Shown: positions 11,686 to 24,490, counted from the stretch's first letter. The stretch is 64,000 bases of DNA from Nemertoderma westbladi (GCA_032718475.1 JAUCBJ010008173.1:10001-74000); one strand, 5' to 3'. The notes: generated from the sequence alone by a model not told the origin. Made by a program: numbers and translations.

Positions 11686-12993
11686 TACCATTATTAATTG
11701 CTATTCTGTCATCTTCTTTTCATAATTCGAATTCTTGTTTATATTAAAAAATAATGAAGACGCAAACCTGTACGATCCAATTAATTGGACTATGGCCCCT
11801 CCATTATCCCTCCATGGTCCCTCCTTATGGCTCCTCGTTACGTGTTACATACTTTTCATGTCTTACCGCATATAGTGAAAAAAAATATTTACAACGAGAA
11901 TGAAAGTTAAAGATTGAACGAAAGGAATGCTGTTTAGAACGCTTCACGGATTATTTGATCATTTCATACCCATATTATTTCCATTATTGCGTTATTATTG
12001 GCCCCATATTACCCTGCACGCTTGTTACACACATAATAATACCCATAGTATATTGATGTGTTGTTTTCCTATATCGCAGGTATCAGGTGTCATTCAGTTG
12101 AATTCATTAACCGTTGTCGAGTGTCAATATTTCAAGTTGTAACTGACATATTATTCACGTCTGCAGTCAGTGCCTAGATGTTATTCGCAGAAATCATAGG
12201 GTTACAAAATTTTGTCTGGGGGATATTGTGGCGGTAAAATGACGACCACCCAGTTGGGTTATACATTATAATCCAGACTGGTCTGTTACCACAGGACTTT
12301 AGTAGAAATCTATAAAAATCATGACATTCAACAATCTCAATCACAACATTCGTGTGTAAAATCAATTTTCCACTACATTGCTCTAAATGTTATTCACTAA
12401 TCATAATGATTGTAGGCTTCGCTCCTCCTATGCCTTCTTGTTAATTTATGACGCTTTTAAAATTTTCTCAGAGGTAAATGTATTTTTTTGTGTTTGCCAA
12501 ATATTGATTATTAAATTATTACCAGTAGCAGGGTATCATCGATTTATTTAGGTGTCAACTCATATCAACTAAATGGAATATAATTCCGGTATACCGAAGC
12601 CCTAGAGATGAATTATCCGACGGGTTGAGGATTGACTACTATGTGCGCACCTGCCCATCGTTGTGGTTCATTACTATTCAAAGTTTATAATTACTTTCCG
12701 GCGTTGCATTACTTAGCTTCTCCCCCAATCACGAACGGTATAGCTAATAAATATACCGGTACCGCATCCGATGGGCAATCGGAGTGCGTGAGTGTGTATA
12801 TAATCCTAAATATCTACGTACCGGTATATATTTTCTATTACGCATTGTTATTCATAAATATTATCCTCTTGTTGTAAGAAAGGTCAATGTTTTGTGGTGA
12901 AAGCGGTTAGATTGATTTATTTGCATTCTATTGGGGACTTATATTCACGGTTAGTATAAATTAACATATAGTGTGGGGGGGGGGGGGTGTAGA
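11686..12993. other. AT-rich, no gene seen
   Basis: Only short open frames without recognisable domains. A 13-G run lies at 12975-12987. Confidence 0.6.
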
Positions 12994-13929
12994 CTTTGGG
13001 GCGCCGTTTAAGCCAAAAGTACTGTAATCCCCACACCACATTTGAGGATTGAGCTCACTGTGGTGTGGGGTAATTAATTTGCAATTATATTGTTGAGTGA
13101 GGGGAATTTTCATTTCTAACTGTGTTGTCATGTATGATGTACAACAAAGGGCTGAAATAAAACGGCTTTGGTCAGAAGCTAACCGAACTGTCGCAAGGTT
13201 TTACAAGGCATTTTTTCTCCACCTTGAATCTTACGATGTGTTACAGTAATTGCAATGAAATGAATATACAGTATGCGCTTCTTTTCGTGTTTGGTCCTCG
13301 AATTGTCAGGTCTCTCAACCAGCTGATTGCCGAGTTAAACCAACCATCATGCCGCCTATTCCGTTGTGGACCGAAAACGCACTCGTAAATGACTTCATCT
13401 TTTCCCAGGATGTTATCCTGGGACAAGATGAAGTACAAACATATATGATGGAATCGATCATGCATGACCGTGATATTGAAACTGCGCAAGAGGGTGGTAG
13501 TGATAATGAGGGTATTTCAGTGAGATGCTCAGGAGGTTAAGGTTCTACGAGATAAGGACCCACTCAACGATGATGGTTACTTTGAAATAAATATTTATAT
13601 GGAAGTTATTGGGCTTTTGAATGGTAACTTATAAATGGTTGAATGATTTAGTACTGTTGAATATACTGTTTGATTTATTAACAGTTTTAGTGTAATATTT
13701 TTAATGGAAAATATGTCTCCCTGCGCCATTTGCTTGTGCAAACATTAATTTTACCCTACATTTGAATTATCCCCCTGCCTTTTAGTTTTGGCGTAGAAAT
13801 ACCCCCACATCACAGTGAGAAATGCAAATTATGGTAATTCCTCACATCACAGTGAAAAATTGCAAATTACTTCCCCGCATCACAGTGTGTGGTGTGGGGA
13901 TTACTTTTGGTTTAAAAAGCGCCCCATAG
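12994..13929. mobile_element. Inverted-repeat element of about 936 bp
   Basis: The left end (tttggggcgccgtttaagcc, then aaaagta...tccccacaccaca) is mirrored at 13835-13929. Subterminal cactgtggtgtgggg-like motifs are repeated near both ends. The interior contains a strong hairpin at about 13398-13437 (acttcatctt.tcccaggat / atcctggga.aagatgaagt) and short open frames of unknown nature (for example about 13130-13240 and 13349-13540). No clear TSD. Confidence 0.65.
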
Positions 13930-14084
13930 TGGACTCATAAGAAGTGGCGTCGCAGCATTAACATGCACCCCCTTCAAAATTTGGTTTGCGCCCCCCTTAC
14001 AGTACCACAGCTCCCTATCTACCCAGCACCAACATGCCTGTTGACCAATAAATGAGCAGAATTTAATGCGCATAAATTTTTTAT
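13930..14084. other. Short spacer, nothing recognised
   Basis: No coding or repeat feature recognised. Confidence 0.5.
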
Positions 14085-15180
14085 GCCGTTTTATTTACTT
14101 TAGATCAATTAAAGACACATTTATTAAAGAAAACCACGTGAACTAATTAAAAACTATAATGGAATGGGGTATGGCGATTACAGCTATATAATTTTTAAGA
14201 ATAATTAATGAAATCTTATTTGTAAATCTTCAGATTTACTTACTGTAAGAAAATCGTGTCTGTTTGTTTGTTTGTCTCAAGAAAGGCTCCGAAACTATCC
14301 GGTCAATTGTGTTGTTATTATTATTAATACCCTCTGTAGTGTATGGTCTCAATGGGTGTATAAAGCAATTTTCGAAAACATACAGTCATTAGTTTTTGCA
14401 AAAAATTTAATAAACAAATGTGCCATAGACGCAATGGTAAAATAACACCAACAACAGCTGGTGTTCATGTTGAAAAATGGCTTATGTATATGTAGTGGAT
14501 TTCTACACAGGCTTAGTATAAATCGATGAGGTTGCCAAGATTATTGTATTTAGTACACCCATACTATTTGCTTAGTCCCTACTGCCTAAACTCCACTCCC
14601 TTACATACAAACTTGAAATTCTTCATAGGGTAGCACTAGTGTGTGTTAAATATTTCATAGGCCTACAGCTGATTGCCTTTTCAGTCAAGATGTGAATTTC
14701 TTACTAATTCCAGGTGAATGAATTTTAGTAATAATTGTAGGTCTTCAACTGTAGTACTACAATAATTGGTGCAATTAGAATCATGAGAGGGAATCGTAGA
14801 TTTAGAAAATTGGATCATTGTCAGGCCTAAAGGAACAAAGTAATTTAAAAAGTTAAATATTGGTATATATTAATTAATTAATAGAAGTGTTCTGAAGATT
14901 TACATCCCACGTGCTTGCACGCCACTAGTACTATAAAATAATTCATTTCCGTTAATAGACCGACTTAGTAATGACCGACTTGAAAATGCTGTTTTTTTTA
15001 CAGCAATTAATTAATTAACTAATTAACTTCTATTATCTTAGCTTCTCGAAGGCCACACGCAAATTCAACTTGGAAAATTTCTAAACTTTTACCAGACTAC
15101 ATGTGTACCAAGTTTGGATAGATTTCATCAAAGATTGGCCGAGTTATTAACGTTTAAAAGGGAACACAACAGAACACTCT
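14085..15180 (+). repeat. Direct repeat copy 1 (longer form)
   Basis: The 14085-14220 and 14930-15180 blocks match 15840-15960 and 15960-16200 in the same order (tttagatcaattaaa, tatcttagcttctcgaaggc, gactacatgtgtacca). This copy therefore carries about 700 bp extra in the middle, or the second copy is deleted. Near 15182 it meets a ggggccttcgcgcagcacg motif shared with the repeat family at 44.4-47.5 kb. Confidence 0.7.
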
Positions 15181-15839
15181 TCGCGGGGCCTTCGCGCAGC
15201 ACGAGGCTTAGTTATGAGATACGGATTAATATTGAGCGATTCTACTGTATCACAAACTCGGTATTTAAGAAATTTAACCAAAACACCAGTAATAATCAAA
15301 GAGATGGGGATAAAGCCCCCCATCCCCTTCAACCTCCCTCTTAATATGCACTACCCCAACCCAAAGGCGCACACAGGATTGATGAAAGGAAGGTATTATC
15401 AGGAAATTTGTGTTTTAAAAGTAATGTTATATTTATTTTTAATATAACACAAAATAGAACTGGAAGCGATTCACAAATATACAAACAGCACAAATTTCTA
15501 GCCAAAATAATTAAAGATCGCATATTATTTAATTTATTTATCAAAGAAATCAATAAACTCATGTTATTGGTAACATGTTAAACTCATGAAGTAATTTAAT
15601 AAATATTTTAGGCGTGGATGCGACCCAATTTGTAAGAATTATTAAAACTTACCTTATGCTGATAAGGTAAACACAATAAGCAAGGTTAAGCTCTCTTATT
15701 AGTCTGGCTCATTACAGTGCTGCCTAATGAGTAGTGGTGAGCTGGTGGTTGGACTGGTTCCCAGTAGGCAATAGCAAGCATGCCTTGGAATAAGCGAGCT
15801 TGTGTAGAGTGACTTCTGCTGAGATATTTTAATAACTTA

Positions 15840-16335
15840 CTTACGTTTAGATCAATTAAAAACACATTTCTGAAGCAAATCACTTGAACTAATAATGGAA
15901 TATGGTATGGGGATTACATCTGTATAATTTTTAAGTATAATTATTTATATTTTATACTATAAAATAATTAATTTCCATTAAAAGTTATGTTGAAGATGCT
16001 GTTTTTACGCTAACCAAATTAATTAATTTTAATTTAATTAATGAACTGCTATTATCTTAGCTTCTCGAAGGCCACACGCAAATTCAACTTTGAAAATTTC
16101 TAAACTTTTGCCAGACTACATGTGTACCAAATTTGGATAGATTTCATCGAGATTTGGCTGAGTTATTAACGTTTAAAATTGAATACAACAGAACAACATA
16201 CACACCGATTGAGTTAGTGGTACCCGTATGCTAAGCTCGCTTACTTTCGTGGCTCGCCCCACCCAACAGACACACCGATTGAGTTAGTGGTAGGCCCTAC
16301 CCGTATGCTAAGCTCGCTTACTTTCATGGCTCGCC
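15840..16335 (+). repeat. Direct repeat copy 2 plus two tandem 3' ends
   Basis: Matches copy 1 and then ends in two tandem units of about 65-70 bp (about 16200-16265 and 16269-16338). Each ends in gctaagctcgcttactttc and gtggctcgccccac. The same terminal motif closes the 1.28-kb elements at 45.7 and 46.2 kb. Confidence 0.7.
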
Positions 16336-16549
16336 CCACAACTGTATAGCTTATTGTTATAGTGTAGTACTCAAGGTGTACTGTTATTTAGTACACCTTG
16401 GTATCACCCGACTCGACATCGGCGTTTAGGTTTTGGGTTATTGCCGGAAACTTTTTCGCCACTTCCGGCGCAGCTGTACAAACATTTGCACTCTCATTTG
16501 GTTTTGTTTCATTTTATTTCGGTTGGCGACTCGCCCTCGCGTCAGCAGA

Positions 16550-19330
16550 TGATAGTGGAAATGGTGGAATTGGTCTATGATGAATCCAACTGCATTATCC
16601 GTTGCCACTTCTCATGTTCTGGAAGACTGGCTAAGAAGTTTCCTAAGGTGGTTCTGATTGTGTGCTACTCTCTAACTAGTGTTGCCCCTGTAGAGGAGGT
16701 GGAAAATTTCTACCACAATCTACAAGCAGCTACTGATGGAGTGGATCAGCATGCATTCTTAACATTCCTGGGAGGCTTTAATGCAAGTCTACATCAATCA
16801 CCTACATCGCCCTGGGTCTATAGCAATAGTGTTAACCGAAATTCCGTCCATCTTCAGGATTTTATCTATGGAAATGGATTGTTTTCGGCTGGAACCCAGT
16901 TCAAGAAGCGAACTGGAAAGCTATGGACTCATAATGGACCCAGTGGTCACAAGTCCCAGATAGACCATATTCTATTTCGTAGGAAATACAGGACCTCTAT
17001 ACAAGACTGTAATGCATTTACACTTCGACCCTTCTCCAGTGATCACCGCCTTATTGTGGCCAAGGTAAGACTTAGTCTGCGTGCTAGCAGAACAACGAAA
17101 TCTGCCTTGACACGGCATGACTGGTCCTCTCTGTTGCAACAGCCAAGTGTGAGATCCAGCTTCACACTACAGCTGAACAACAGGTATGAGGTTCTTGCCT
17201 CTGAGGCGGCAGATCAATGTGAGGGCTATACTGCCTTCACAGAAGCAGTTAAGTTAGCAGCTGCAGAAACAGTTCCTGTATACCCTCGAAACAGGAAAAG
17301 GGCCCCCTGGACTGACCACAAAATTCAGAAGTGTCGAAATGACCTCGATAAGGCGCAGAAAGAATCCCGACTCAAACAGACTACAGCGGCCAAGAATGCA
17401 GTTAAGGCTGCATCTAGGTCCCTGAACACTGAACAGAACAGGCAGTACTCTGTTAATCTACAGGAGCTAATAAACCAACAGGTTGATGCCATCAATGATG
17501 CTGACGACAGCAGGCAATCATCCCAGCCATGGAAATCGATCAACTTGCTTACTGGTCGGAAAAGCCAACCAACCACCAAGGTTAAGGCTGAATCACCAGC
17601 CGATCGCCTCAATGGTTGGAAGGCCCACTTTGAAAAGCTCATCAGTAATGACAGGGTATTGCCTGATAACTTTATAGAAGTAAAAGTGTCTGAGTCTGTA
17701 CTCCCAGATATTCCTGTTGGCGACATCTCCTTTGCAGAAGTGAAGGTTGCTGCAAAGAGCATCAAGACCAATCGTGCCAGTGGAGTAGATGGTGTTCCCC
17801 CTGAGGTCTTTAAAATATCTGAGTGTTTAAAGCTCATCTATCCCATCATAGTAGACATGTACCGAACAACAAGACATGAAATCCCACAAGAAATGAAAAC
17901 AAATAAGTTGGTGCCAGTTCCCAAGAAGGGCAACCTAACACTCTATGGATCTTTTCGAGGAATCTCATTAATCTCGATTGCTGCAAAGCTTTACAATAGA
18001 ATTCTATTAAATCGCATCAGGGATCCCATTGAGAGACTGATCCGTGGAAATCAGAATGGGTTCCGTAAAGGTCGTGGGACCATGGATCCCATTTTGGCAC
18101 TTAGAAGGATAATTGAAGAGTTATCAAAAAAGAAAGACAGGCATCTGGCTGTTATCTTTGTTGACTTCTTCAAGGCCTTTGATTCAGTCTCTCGCTCACG
18201 TATGTTCAGCATACTTTCATTATATGAGATTCCTGATGAAATCATTGCGGCAATCAGATCAGTATACGATGGTTCGACAACATTTGTGTCTACTGTTGAC
18301 GGTGACACAGAACCATTTGAAGTGTTATGGTTGCGTCCTCCAGGGAGACAACCTTGCACCATTCTTATTCATAGTTGTGGTTGACTATGTTCTACGCATG
18401 TCCTTAGATCATCATAATGATGATGGGGTGATGATAACTCCACCTACTGGCTCCAGAAGTCGAGGAAATCCTGCCAAGTACCTAACTGATCTAGACTTTG
18501 CTGATGACTTAGGAGTACTCTCAGAATCACTAGAGGGTGCCCAACGGCTACTTAGCTCATTAGAACATGCTGCTTCTAGTGTTGGTCTTTTTATTAACTC
18601 CAGAAAGACCAAAATTTTGACAGTTAACTGAAAGTTTGAAAGTCCTCAGCAAGTCTCTGATCGGATGAGCATAAGCTCAAGGGATGCTATGCTTGAGCAT
18701 GTGGACGACTTCTGTTACCTGGGATCATGGATCCGGAAGTCAGGTGAGGACCTTCGAATACGTAAGGGAATGGCATGAGCAGCCTTGAATAGGCTTTCCA
18801 GGATTTGGAAGTCACCGAGAATTAATCGGAAACTTAAGGTCCGATTATTTAGAGCAGCAGTAGTTCCAGTACTCCTCTATGGGAGTCCATGCAGGGCTCT
18901 AACTGCCGCGGACACCAAATCTCTGGATGGCACATTCACAAGAATGCTACGCCGGGTTCATTGTGTCAAATACAATGCACACATCTCCAACCAGACACTA
19001 TATAACATTGGAGGTGTCTCATTGGTTCCCCCAAGCTTGACACTAGAACAAAATCGCCTCCGCTTTGCAGGACATTGCTTTCGCCGTGAGGACCAGCCAG
19101 TGCACAATCTTGTACTTTGGCAGCCTCATGGAGTGAATAAGCATGGTGGACAGCCCATGACTTTCTTGGGACGCATCTTAAAGGACACTGGCCTTGAAGA
19201 TGCGGAAGATCTAGCAAATGTCATGGGTGATAGGGAGTTGTGGCGGCGCAATTTTGTTGACAAGCCGGCACAGCATTCTTAAAAATGCAGCTGCAATGCA
19301 GCATGCCGATCCTAGTAGTAGTAGTACTCT
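16550..19330 (+). mobile_element. RTE-like LINE, 5'-truncated and disrupted
   Basis: Endonuclease remnants come first (FLGGFNASLHQ, QIDHILFRR, SSDHRLIVA), then reverse transcriptase (FRGISLISIAAKLYNRILL, NQNGFRKGRGT, VDFFKAFDSVSR, LQGDNLAPFLF, FADDLGV). The C-terminal region contains LLYGSPCRAL and RLRFAGHCFRREDQP and ends at 19282. Damage: the endonuclease N-terminus is missing, a frameshift lies near 18330 (frame 1 to frame 2), and TGA stops occur at 18629-18631 and near 18776. The 3' end has cagctgcaatgcagcatgcc followed by (TAG)n. Classification as RTE-like is by reverse-transcriptase motifs and is tentative. Confidence 0.9.
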
Positions 19331-19640
19331 CCATAAGTGTTTGTACGAAAATGAAAGAGTTTGCATGCTGGTACCGGTACTTTAATACTGTACTAACCTA
19401 TGGCTATCAATGCATTTACATCAATGTAAATACGTTGATGCCCGTTCAAATAAACAAACAACGTAAATATAAGATAATATATCTATTATATACGGTAATA
19501 TCTATTCTAATATATATTATAATATATCAACAAACTAAGCCGTTAATTAGGGTCTGATATTTCAAGCTTCGAATAAAAATAGTTATTTATTTTCGGCTTG
19601 ATAATGTTGATTTTTGTATAATAATATTATTATATTGCAG

Positions 19641-20084
19641 TGCGCGAAGCTTTCTTATAATATTAATTTCAAAATGACGGCAGAAATGAACCCAAGTGTT
19701 TTCGATGATTTCGATCGACTAATAAAGTTTCAACGGCCAAACAAATCGACGACGGAGACGATGCCGGTACAACGTAAACCGTTCGCGGAACCGGCGAAGA
19801 GCGGAAACGCGGCGGGATTGCGGAAGAAACGGATAGACAGACGGACAGCCGCGCGTCACAAAACCCAACCAATCACATTCGAGGAGATTAACGAGGTGGA
19901 CGAAGCCACCAATGTGGCCGGTAACAACATGTTTAACATCGCGACCGCGGTTTCCGCTACCACAAACGCAGTCGAAACTCCGATTCCGACCAACTACCTC
20001 CAAGTCCGAAGAGAATCCCGAACTAAATCCCTAGAAAGATTCGACGAGAAAAACATTATCGAAAAGGGAGAAAGTGGTACCTAG
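19641..20084 (+). CDS. Small protein of unknown function (137 aa from Met at 19674)
   Basis: A GC-rich open frame follows a good acceptor (ttattatattgcag, AG at 19639-19640) and a 33-bp leader ending aaaATGac. The protein is hydrophilic, with no signal peptide or membrane segment. It has an acidic/aromatic start (VFDDFDRLI), a basic stretch around residues 47-60 (LRKKRIDRRTAARHK), then KTQPITFEEINEVDE, a low-complexity Ala/Thr part and a charged C-terminus (RRESRTKSLERFDEKN). Codon use and GC content differ sharply from the AT-rich flanks, supporting real coding. The acceptor directly before the start could receive a 5' non-coding exon or a trans-spliced leader; neither can be shown here. I do not recognise the family. 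Confidence 0.6.
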   Translation, partial: CAKLSYNINFKMTAEMNPSVFDDFDRLIKFQRPNKSTTETMPVQRKPFAEPAKSGNAAGLRKKRIDRRTAARHKTQPITFEEINEVDEATNVAGNNMFNIATAVSATTNAVETPIPTNYLQVRRESRTKSLERFDEKNIIEKGESGT

Positions 20085-20540
20085 TTGCCTTGGTAACTAC
20101 AGTCTCAGACTACCGTTTATATAGACTATAATACATATAATATGCGCACTGATCGACTGATGCATATGTTCTGAGAGTTCAGATTAAATAATGTCCCCAA
20201 ATATGCTGATGATCTGTATATATTAGTGACTACTAGATATGACTGCTAGTGACTCGTTTGTGGGTTTTTTTTGCGAAATATCAAGTTGTGCATCCCAATT
20301 ATATTTATAATATTATTGTTAAAAATAATGTCAACGTAACAACGTTCTTTCTGGTTAAATCCTCATTGTTGATAAATGTAGTCATCAGATAGTGTTACAT
20401 TTGTAAAACTACCTTCTTGGTATAAAACTAGGAGTCTACTTTGTGGTTGTTGGTAATGGACGGTTTACATTGTTTTGATACTCGTGACTTTATTCCAAAC
20501 GTTCTGCCATTCAGATCATCGAACTATAAAGATCAACTTT
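20085..20540. other. Downstream of the small gene; nothing recognised
   Basis: AT-rich, presumed 3' UTR and intergenic DNA. Confidence 0.5.
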
Positions 20541-20554
20541 AAATTTCTTACCAA

Positions 20555-20650
20555 AATGTTGTCCAGGTGGATAGATCGTTGGTCCTCCAACCGGAAGTTC
20601 ATGAGTTCGAGCCCCAGTAAAGGAACAGCTCACTTTTCGTTTATCTTATT
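20555..20650 (+). mobile_element. tRNA-derived SINE, family 1 (+)
   Basis: The stretch gtccaggtggatagatcgtt ... gagttcgagcccc looks like tRNA A and B boxes, followed by cagtaaaggaacagctcac. A second copy in the opposite orientation is at 29010-29100, so this is a dispersed SINE and not a single tRNA gene. Confidence 0.7.
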
Positions 20651-21431
20651 TTATTTAATAAAATGAATTAAATTGGGGAATAAAATGAATTAGTCGAGTA
20701 GAAAACAGGTTGGGGTGGAAATTTGGTGCAGCTGGGATTTTTATACAGTTTCTAGTCAATTCGAGAGTGCGGATTCCGAATCCGGTGAGTATTTTGTTCT
20801 AGAAGCATTTATATTCTAGAATAAGACTTTTGATGGGATACCATTGCTTTGTTTGATGTAATAGATTTATTTAAATATAATTGACTATTAGTATACATCA
20901 GATATAATTTGTTTTACAAAAAAGTGCTTTTTTGAAAATTATTTTGAAAAAACCTGCAAATACGTATACGAAACAATAATCCTGCTCTAATTTTTTCCTG
21001 TAATCAACCATGCCTATTCCAGAAAAAGGTTTAAACTTAAAAAAAAAAACATACCGAAGGAGTAGTAGCATTTCAAGTCAAAAATATAAATTTTGGCTCT
21101 GGCCGCTAAGCGTCGCCAAAAAAAACTTTTTTTTTAACATTTCAATATAGTCAACAAATGAAATTAACAATATGTTACAGAAAAATGTGTTTATGAAAGG
21201 TAGACAGACAGACAGACTACAGTTTGCAAAACAACAAAACTGACATCGGAAAGGAAATCAGCCACTTCGAAGACTTTGAAAATTGTATCTTGGTCGTGTG
21301 TTTATTATATGTTTGTTGACAGGCATACCAACAAACAGATAAACCTACAGACAGCCAGTTATGAAGCTTACAAGAGAAGAGACACGTTCAGTACAACAAC
21401 CACCACCAAAATCACAGTTAATTCCGAGACT
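20651..21431. other. AT-rich spacer
   Basis: No supported gene. A plus-strand open frame at 21276-21551 overlaps the better-supported CULT exon antisense and is rejected. Confidence 0.5.
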
Positions 21432-21853
21432 CTAAAACTTAGGCGATATAATGAAGGAATCGGCGGTGCTTTCGGAGATCAATTTATTCCAAATCAAAGA
21501 GACAAAATCACCTGGATTCGTATTAGTCTTGTGTGCGTAGTTGGTGGATGAAGTGAACACCCAGCCAAGATGGGTGCGACAGGTCGGGCATACGCAAATA
21601 ATCCAACCCAACGGAGGGAACCACGAATGTTGGAAAGACGCAGTTCGACTAATCGGGACAACATTGGCGTCTGAGACGGTAACGAGATTAAACTCAACCA
21701 TAGCGGGGTTCCTGTACCGGTTGATGTGTATCGGTACACCATCCACCGTCTCGTTCCAATGTTTCAGACTTTGGTCGCTTTTCTCTCGGGTTACATACCG
21801 TAGTTGGGTGATCTCACGCCCACACTCCCTACACAATACGTAACCACCGCCAT
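21432..21853 (-). CDS. CULT domain (cereblon thalidomide-binding type), terminal exon
   Basis: The minus-strand exon begins after an acceptor (tttctctccccag; AG at plus 21854-21855) in phase 1 and runs about 140 codons to a stop. It encodes a complete CULT fold. A first zinc CxxC (LCRECGREI) is followed by NPAMVEFNLVTV, then HSWFPPLGW, a second CxxC (CVCPTC) and HLGWVF. The three pocket tryptophans of human cereblon (SWF, GW, LGW) and the preceding His are all conserved. In cereblon this pocket binds cyclic imides and degrons; secreted stand-alone CULT proteins also exist in animals. No Lon-like domain is visible upstream, and the 5' exon(s) (signal peptide or Lon) must lie at higher coordinates. 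The phase-1 start fits an extracellular module. Domain identification strong; full gene architecture unknown. Confidence 0.85.
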
Positions 21854-21855
21854 CT

Positions 21856-22871
21856 GGGGAGAGAAATACCGAAACAATGATCGATCATTGTGCGAAATTA
21901 TTTGTACCAAATATGATATCGTAGTCTTAAATTAATCTGATTTAGGAAAAGAAAATTAATATGAAAAATTAAAATACCACATTGGTTCCATACTTAAGAG
22001 ACCTTAAAAGACTTAAAAGACTGCATTGGAAAATCGATGATAATAACAGCTGTTACTAACAGAAGCTGCTGAACTGTGTGCTTATTGATTATCGCTAGTT
22101 CTTTTGATTCTTTTGATTTGATCACCTTTTAATTGCTAAATTCAATACTATATTTTAATTTTTATGCTTATATAAATGGTATATTTATAATATTTTATTA
22201 AAATACTTTATTAATGTTACTCCGATGCGCAATTAATGTTATTGTTTTTATAAGTATTAATTAAGTACCAGTTAAATAACTGGGAGCAAATCTTGGGATA
22301 GGAGTAGCGCCCACCCCTACCCTCAGGTAGCAGCTATCGAAAGAGGAGCCTTCGGGTCGCCTCCGGCTTCGGCCTACTGTTTGCTTGCTTGCTTGAAATA
22401 TCATTAAAAAAATTGGTTCGTTAGCTACGAGGGCTGCGGTTCACATAAATAATTGTTGACAAGATGGAAAGTTGCAAATTTGAGCGCCTGTATGCAAGAC
22501 CGCGTTGGACTCTGATGTTAAGACTATCTTTAAAATTGGTATTTGTTTGGTTGCCATGGTATTACTAATAAGGATCACTTGACCGACCCACCGCTGGCTG
22601 CAACAGCCCTTGTCCTAATCATCAGTCACAAACTTTGTTTCGTACATGGCGTGGGTTAGATATGAAAAATACAATCATGTTAATCAATAATAACAATATG
22701 ACTTCATTTAACTTATAATGCAAAATATCACAATGATCAATTTCATTAAGTTATAAATATTAATGAATAGCACGAACATTAAGATACGGTTCTAGAACAC
22801 TAGGAGCACAAATACTACATGAATTACATAGTAGTCCAGAAATTACTTATTCTAGAGCAGCCTGTTATACA
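21856..22871. other. Intron/intergenic, no exon recognised
   Basis: Upstream (on the minus strand) of the CULT exon. A GC-rich block at about 22300-22390 ends in (ttgc)n and could be a SINE fragment. No convincing coding exon. Confidence 0.4.
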
Positions 22872-23161
22872 TAACATTTTACAAAAGCACAAAATTGCCT
22901 ATGATGAAGCGCAAACGTTGGGTGAACTTGAAAACCATTGGCTCAAAGAAAAATATTTTTTGGTGATAATCTAAATTGATAAATACGTAACGTTGTAGCG
23001 CGATTTTAACGAGTAACTGACTAGGACTTCAAACCTTGGAAGGACAGAAGGGTAGAAGGAACCCTTAATATGCGAATTTTTCGGGGAGCCGGTACATTTC
23101 AAATTCACCAAACTTTTGCGCTTCATCATAGCAATATTCATGCTTATGTAAAAAAATGTTA
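22872..23161. mobile_element. 290-bp MITE-like inverted-repeat element
   Basis: Left end taacattttacaaaagcac plus ctatgatgaagcgcaaacgt is mirrored by right end cttttgcgcttcatcatag ... aaaatgtta, giving imperfect TIRs of about 65 bp. Interior non-coding. No clear TSD. Confidence 0.75.
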
Positions 23162-24490
23162 CATGTTGGCCATTATTAAAGCATAACAGATTCCGCTATT
23201 GTAACATGCTGTTGTTACAAATATGATGTGGTGCCCCGTCTGTCTGTCGTCTTAAATCAACAATAATTATATTATATTTTATTAAATACACATTAAACAT
23301 CTACATTGTATTTGGGAGGGCGGGGGGGGGGGGGGGCGCTAATCCCGTATCGTCGAATGTCTCAATGTTAAATTATCAATTAAGGCAAAGGAACAGGGTA
23401 CAGTGGCGAGTGGCACGTTATTATAACCAAAACAATAAGCAAAAGATAATAAAACGGGTTACATTAGCTGATATTTGCGTCAATTTTCCTCTGGAGGGGA
23501 GGGGGATGCTTTTGGTTGCGTCGATCAACCACGGTTATGTACTCCACACAGCCCCGGTGGACCAAAATATTAAATAAACATTAAGTCTACCTAATTAAAT
23601 GGCAATTAATGTAGGTACCGCGGTACCTGGCAGGTACCTACCGGTACCGGTATTATAATAAATAAACAAAATATAAACTTTCAATTTGATTGTCGATTAC
23701 AAACACGCGTTTATAATAACAGAACAAGTTAGAGTCACTAAAACAATTACATCGATCATGGCCTTCTAAAAATGTAAAAACATTCACATTATCACGAAAT
23801 ATATATGTCTGCCTATTTTATGTATCATTATTTCATTACCAGTAATAATAATATTCACTCAGTCAAAAAAATAGCCCAATAATATAAGAAACAAGTAGAA
23901 CACTTAATTAATATTATAATACGGTATTATATAAGTTTTACAATAATTTCCTAATCTAGATGCGAAGATGTAAAGAGACAAGAAATCGGCAAATTTTATA
24001 TAGAAATATACGTAACACATTTAAAAATACATTGCAGTTATACAATTATTAAATAAATAATTTTACACGCCCTTATCATAACTCGCCGTTATCAGGTAGA
24101 AAAATCTAAGAAGCATTTTGAAAAAATAAAAAAAGACAATAATAAATAAGATGATAATTATTAAACAATTATTTACTAACGAAGACGATGTTTAGACGTC
24201 AGCAGCCTAAATATAACAACATAACCAACATCTACACTAATATTCATTATATTTAATAATTATTCGAATACTTTTGGTTGTAAATCAATCGTCAAAGAAA
24301 ATAACTACCAGATTCGGTGTCCCTGAAAATTTACTAAAATTCTTGATATTAAATTAATCGATGGACAATAATTGCATTTCCATAACAACCGCTTCCTTAT
24401 TGTTATTGTAAGTGAAATGTATTTGAACAATTCCCGTGAATTCACTGTTCCCAGACGATAATAAAGGGCCGCATTACCTATCGGTATTGC
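23162..24490. other. AT-rich, no gene seen
   Basis: Contains a 15-G run (23322-23336) and nested KpnI-type palindromes (ggtaccgcggtacc, ccggtaccgg) near 23615-23650. No supported gene. Confidence 0.5.

Noticed and set aside
9470-11747. Three very long overlapping open frames (about 700-750 codons) on both strands
   Set aside because: They arise because the 45-bp unit is divisible by three and has no stop in those frames; no codon preference or domain.
19500-19520. TATA-rich promoter of the 137-aa gene
   Set aside because: tatata stretches are everywhere in this DNA; no specific support.
21276-21843. Plus-strand frames across the CULT exon
   Set aside because: The minus-strand frame has the conserved Cys/Trp pattern; the plus frames have no domain.
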